Origin: CALKXV01 sp965228905
GTDB taxonomy: Bacteria > Pseudomonadota > Alphaproteobacteria > Rhodobacterales > Rhodobacteraceae
Length of the DNA: 64,000 bases
Assembly (NCBI GenBank): GCA_965228905.1
Contig: CBDDII010000002.1
Location: 620,001 to 684,000, forward strand
Reading direction: 5' to 3'
A program made the translations under genes and the position numbers. Position 1 is the stretch's first letter. The number at the start of each line of letters is the position of its first letter. The notes under the pieces were generated by a model that saw only the letters and a list, made by a program, of their open reading frames with translations, did not search any database and had not been told where the DNA came from. This document shows, piece after piece, positions 61,129-64,000 of this stretch.

Positions 61129-62085
61129 TCAAAGCCGTTTTGCGGCCAGCAGGGTTTCTTTACGCCGCGCGACCGCCTCGCGCCAGATCAGGACAAGCCC
61201 CGAACCGACAATCAGCGCGATCCCGGCCAGCGCGATGCCATCGGGAAACTCGTCGAAGATCAGGACGCCGAATATGACGGCAATGGGCATGTTGATGTAT
61301 TCGAAAGGTGCGATGAAGGCCGCCGGAGAGCTTCTGTAGGCGGCGCTGATGGCGTAGCCGCCGAGGGCAATCGACGCGCCAAGCAGAACGATCAGTGCGG
61401 CATCGGCGGCACTTGGCCAGGTCCAGGCCCGCAGGAGGAAGGCGGCAGAGGGGTGGTCGAACCGGTCAAAGGCGCCGTGGCCGAAGGCAAGGCCCGCGGC
61501 GATGCTGACGGCCAGCATGGTGAACTGGACGTAGAGGACAAGGGCGGCGGCGCTGTCGGTCGCCCCGATCCGACGGGTCAGCACATGGAGCATGGCATAA
61601 CAGGCCGCAGCGCCTATGGGCAGTAGGGCTGCCAGTTGGAAGGCCGCGGTGCCGGGGCGCAAGACGACCAGCACGCCGACCATGCCAAGCGCGATCGCCG
61701 CCCACCTGCGAGGGCCGACCGTTTCGCCCAGGAAAAAGACCGAGAAGGCGGCGATCATCAGGGGGCTGACGAAGAAGATGGCGACCGCCTCGGCCAGGGG
61801 GAGGGCGGCAAGGCCAAGGAAGAAGAGGAAATTGGCGGCGACCACGAAAAGGCCGCGCAGGATGTGCATCTTTGCGTTCTTCGTCCGGAGCGTAGAAAAC
61901 CCGCCGGTCAGGGGCGTGATGACCAAAAGAATGACGGCCAGCGCCACGAGGGTTCTGAAGAAGGTGATCTGGTACAGCGGATAGCCGCCCGAGAGGAATT
62001 TGATGATGACATCGACCGCCGAGAAGCAGACCGAGGCGAACATGGCCCAGAAGGCTCCTATCAGGGGGGCGTTGTCGGTATACAT
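61129..62085 (-). CDS. EamA/DMT-family transporter
   Basis: 318-residue drug/metabolite transporter with ten helices arranged as two EamA repeats; ADVIIKFLSGGYPLYQITFFR-type N-terminal repeat is quoted as SGGYPLYQITFFR, and INMPIAVIFGVLIFDE closes the second. Substrate unknown; members export metabolites or drugs. A basic C-terminal tail (ARRKETLLAAKRL) is cytoplasmic. The alpha/beta hydrolase follows on the same strand. Confidence 0.9.
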   Translation of the reverse strand: MYTDNAPLIGAFWAMFASVCFSAVDVIIKFLSGGYPLYQITFFRTLVALAVILLVITPLTGGFSTLRTKNAKMHILRGLFVVAANFLFFLGLAALPLAEAVAIFFVSPLMIAAFSVFFLGETVGPRRWAAIALGMVGVLVVLRPGTAAFQLAALLPIGAAACYAMLHVLTRRIGATDSAAALVLYVQFTMLAVSIAAGLAFGHGAFDRFDHPSAAFLLRAWTWPSAADAALIVLLGASIALGGYAISAAYRSSPAAFIAPFEYINMPIAVIFGVLIFDEFPDGIALAGIALIVGSGLVLIWREAVARRKETLLAAKRL

Positions 62086-62149
62086 CTTTCGGGGCTTTCC
62101 TTTGTCACCGTCCTAGTGCCTGCGTGGCGGGCGGGAAAGGGGAAATCCT

Positions 62150-62240
62150 TGCGCCGCCTCCGGCGTCGCCGGGGCAGGGGGAGCGCCGCTCCCCCTCTGG
62201 GCGTATGGCCCATTCACCCCCTGGGGCGTATTTTCGAAAC
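62150..62240. repeat. GC-rich palindrome with GGGGCGTATTTT end (copy C, degenerate)
   Basis: Within the 166-base gap between the EamA and DUF188 genes lies GGGGGAGC-GCC-GCTCCCCC (62177-62195), then CCCTGGGGCGTATTTTCGAAACGG. The end resembles the GAGGTATTTTTAAC of copy B, and the upstream GCCGCCTCCGGCGTCGCC is also palindromic. Its relation to copies A and B is weaker. Confidence 0.55.
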
Positions 62241-62251
62241 GGTGAAGGCCC

Positions 62252-62698
62252 TCAGTGTTGTTCTGTAGATGCCAGAGCGCGGTCGAGGGCGGAAAGGAAA
62301 CGCGACCTGTCCGCCTTTGAAAAGGCCTTGCCGCCCCCTTGGCGGAAGGGATCGGCGGCGCGGAGGTCGGCGGCGAGATCGCGCATGGCCAGCGTTTCGC
62401 CGATGTTGCGCGGGCTCAGCGCCTCGCCGTTCGGTTTCAGGACCTTGGCACCGGCTTCGACGCATTTGGCTGCGAGCGGAATGTCGTTGGTGACGACCAC
62501 GTCGCCGTCACCGGCCTGTTCGGCGATCCACTTGTCGGCCTCGTCGGGGCCTTCGGCGACGAAGACGCTTTCGATCAGGGGATTGGGCGAGGGCCGGATG
62601 CCGCCGTTCGAGACCATCTTCACCGTCACCTTGCGACGGGTGGCGACGGTTTCCACCTCGGCCTTGACCGGGCAGGCGTCGGCATCGACGTAGATCAC
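62252..62698 (-). CDS. YaiI/YqxD family protein (DUF188)
   Basis: 148-residue protein with the DUF188 start MIYVDADACPVKAEV and the middle GPDEADKWIAEQAGDGDVVVTNDIPLA, quoted as EADKWIAEQ and VVVTNDIPLA. Such PIN-like domains carry conserved acidic residues (the DADACP aspartates) of unknown role. Start is GTG 62698, overlapping the S-formylglutathione hydrolase stop by four bases. Confidence 0.92.
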   Translation of the reverse strand: MIYVDADACPVKAEVETVATRRKVTVKMVSNGGIRPSPNPLIESVFVAEGPDEADKWIAEQAGDGDVVVTNDIPLAAKCVEAGAKVLKPNGEALSPRNIGETLAMRDLAADLRAADPFRQGGGKAFSKADRSRFLSALDRALASTEQH

Positions 62699-63522
62699 GA
62701 CCAGAGCGCCTCGGCATGGAAGGCGACGTGGTCTTCCATGAAGGTGGAGACGAAGAAATAGCTGTGGTCATAACCCTTTTGCAGGCGAAGCGTGGCTTCG
62801 CTGCGCCGGGTGGCGAGGGCTGCGGCGAGGCTTTCGGTCTTCAGCAGATCGCCGAACTGGTCATCGGTGCCGGTGTCGATCAGGATGGGAAGGTCGAGCG
62901 CGCCTTTGGCAACAAGCTCGGTCGCGTCGTGGTCCGCGCCTGCCTCGACCGAGCCAAGGTAGGCGGTGAACTGTTTCTGCCCCCAGTCGCTGGCCGTCGG
63001 GTTGCAGATCGGCGCGAAGGCGGACACGGAACGGAAACGTCCCGGCGATTTGGCGGCAAGGGTCAGCGCACCGTGGCCACCCATGGAATGGCCGGTGATC
63101 GACTGGCGGGTGGGATCGAGGGCGAACTCGGCAAACAGCAATTCGGTCAGGTCCTTCAGGATGTAGCTTTCCATCTTGAAGTGATCGGCCCAGGGCGCTT
63201 CCGTGGCGTCTATATAGAACCCGGCGCCTTGCCCGAGGTCATAAGCCTCGTCATCGGCGACACCTTCGCCGCGCGGTGAGGTGTCGGGGAAGACCAGCGC
63301 GATCCCCTGTTCCGCCGCCCAGGCCTGTGCGCCCGCCTTGGTCATGGCGTTTTCGTGGGTGCAGGTCAGGCCCGAAAGATACCAAAGCAGGGGAACCTGG
63401 CCGTCTGTCGCCTCTTCAGGCAGGAACAGGCCGAAGGTCATGTCGGTGCCTGTGGCGGCGCTTTCGTGGGCGTAAACGCCTTGGGTGCCTCCAAAACATC
63501 TGTTTTCGCTGACGGTTTCCAT
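62695..63522 (-). CDS. fghA: S-formylglutathione hydrolase
   Basis: Last step of glutathione-dependent formaldehyde oxidation: releases formate and glutathione. The 275-residue esterase-D-type enzyme starts with ENRCFGGTQGVYAHES; the nucleophile serine is in ITGHSMGGHGALTLA, and LIDTGTDDQFGD and KGYDHSYFFVSTFMEDH complete the catalytic region. The partner dehydrogenase adhC/frmA is not in the window. It lies between DUF188 and AEC genes on the same strand. Confidence 0.95.
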   Translation of the reverse strand: METVSENRCFGGTQGVYAHESAATGTDMTFGLFLPEEATDGQVPLLWYLSGLTCTHENAMTKAGAQAWAAEQGIALVFPDTSPRGEGVADDEAYDLGQGAGFYIDATEAPWADHFKMESYILKDLTELLFAEFALDPTRQSITGHSMGGHGALTLAAKSPGRFRSVSAFAPICNPTASDWGQKQFTAYLGSVEAGADHDATELVAKGALDLPILIDTGTDDQFGDLLKTESLAAALATRRSEATLRLQKGYDHSYFFVSTFMEDHVAFHAEALWS

Positions 63523-63531
63523 GACGGCTCC

Positions 63532-64000
63532 TTAAAGGGTTTCGATCCAGGCGATCACGGCGGCGACGGTGACCACGGAAAGCGTGGTGGAGACCAGGAT
63601 CGAGGCCGAGACCCGCGTGGGGGCGACTTTGTAGTGTTGTGCAAGGATGAAGATGTTGCCCGCGACCGGCAGGGCGGCAGAGGCGATCATCACCTTGGCG
63701 GCGAAGGGTTCCACCGGCCAGATCAACAGGGCCGCGATGGCCACGGCGGCGGGATGGAGGAACAGTTTGCAGACGGATATCCAGAGTGCGACGGACATGC
63801 GCTCGGCGGATTTCGACGCCAGCGATGCGCCGATGGCGAAGAGTGCGCCGGGGGTCGCCGCCGCGCCCAGCATGGTCAGGAATTCGTTCGCCGGTGTCGG
63901 CATGGGCAGCGAAAAGGATGACCAGATCAGGCCAAGGACGATCGCGACAATCATCGGGTTTTTCACAAGGCCCATCAGCACGGTGCCGACGATCGCGGGC
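63532..64000 (-). CDS. AEC family (auxin efflux carrier-type) transporter, partial
   Basis: C-terminal half of an AEC transporter; the reading frame continues past the right edge. Visible parts include GLVKNPMIVAIVLGLIW, MLGAAATPGALFAIGASLA and the last helices ending AVIAWIETL. Members export malate, malonate or other organic anions in some bacteria. The gene ends nine bases before fghA, so it may be in the same transcript. Confidence 0.88.
   Translation of the reverse strand, partial: PAIVGTVLMGLVKNPMIVAIVLGLIWSSFSLPMPTPANEFLTMLGAAATPGALFAIGASLASKSAERMSVALWISVCKLFLHPAAVAIAALLIWPVEPFAAKVMIASAALPVAGNIFILAQHYKVAPTRVSASILVSTTLSVVTVAAVIAWIETL

Overview
This is a GC-rich bacterial chromosome segment that looks like a member of the Rhodobacterales (Roseobacter-type Alphaproteobacteria). 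The clues are a mraZ-rsmH-ftsL-ftsI-murE-murF-mraY-murD cell-wall cluster with a long alphaproteobacterial-style leader, an intact beta-hydroxyaspartate cycle operon (bhcABCD with bhcR), a TIGR02300-type acidic protein, and GC-rich palindromes ending in a GAGGTATTTT motif. Genes are dense and often overlap by 1-4 bases. No phage, IS element, transposase or CRISPR array was seen.

Layout. 1-9.4 kb: start of rpsR and all of rpsF (minus), a small membrane protein, a BCCT osmolyte transporter, an M50-type protease, a class V aminotransferase, a BadF-type sugar kinase, a DNA photolyase, and a histidine kinase overlapping a single-domain response regulator. 9.4-20.1 kb: first half of the dcw (division and cell wall) cluster behind a leader with four phased TCCCA boxes and a 13-bp terminator hairpin, resembling the UpsM sRNA arrangement of Rhodobacter sphaeroides. 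The cluster stops after murD; ftsW, murG, murC, ddl, ftsQAZ are not here. 20.1-31.7 kb: housekeeping (fsa, priA, msrA, prmA, typA) mixed with transporters, a sulfotransferase and an 11-bp tandem repeat. 31.8-35.8 kb: a compact zinc-related operon (zur, zrgA-like His-rich protein, ABC ATPase and permease, two paralogous DUF3299 proteins) behind an AT-rich dyad. 35.85-42.5 kb: bhcR and bhcABCD plus a PanE-like reductase. 42.5-50.3 kb: an ankyrin protein, then a purine/ureide catabolic cluster (permease, allA, ureidoglycine aminohydrolase, PuuE-UraD fusion, uraH, LysR, puuD with a cytochrome c domain). 50.4-54.1 kb: a LysR regulator beside what looks like an eroded catabolic locus (truncated 2-hydroxyacid dehydrogenase, internally deleted TctA, 5'-truncated enolase-superfamily gene). 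54.2-64 kb: a NIT-domain chemoreceptor, tRNA-Ala(GGC), the TIGR02300 protein, a YgjP-type metallopeptidase, a GntR regulator, MFS, EamA and AEC transporters, an alpha/beta hydrolase, a DUF188 protein and S-formylglutathione hydrolase.

How parts work together. The ureide pathway ends in glyoxylate (via AllA), and the neighbouring bhc genes turn glyoxylate into aspartate, so the 36-50 kb region can be read as one carbon and nitrogen salvage block from purines. An allantoate-cleaving enzyme of the AllC type is not in the window. The zur-zrg block reads as a self-regulated zinc acquisition unit. Functions are assigned from motifs and context read by eye; no database search was run.
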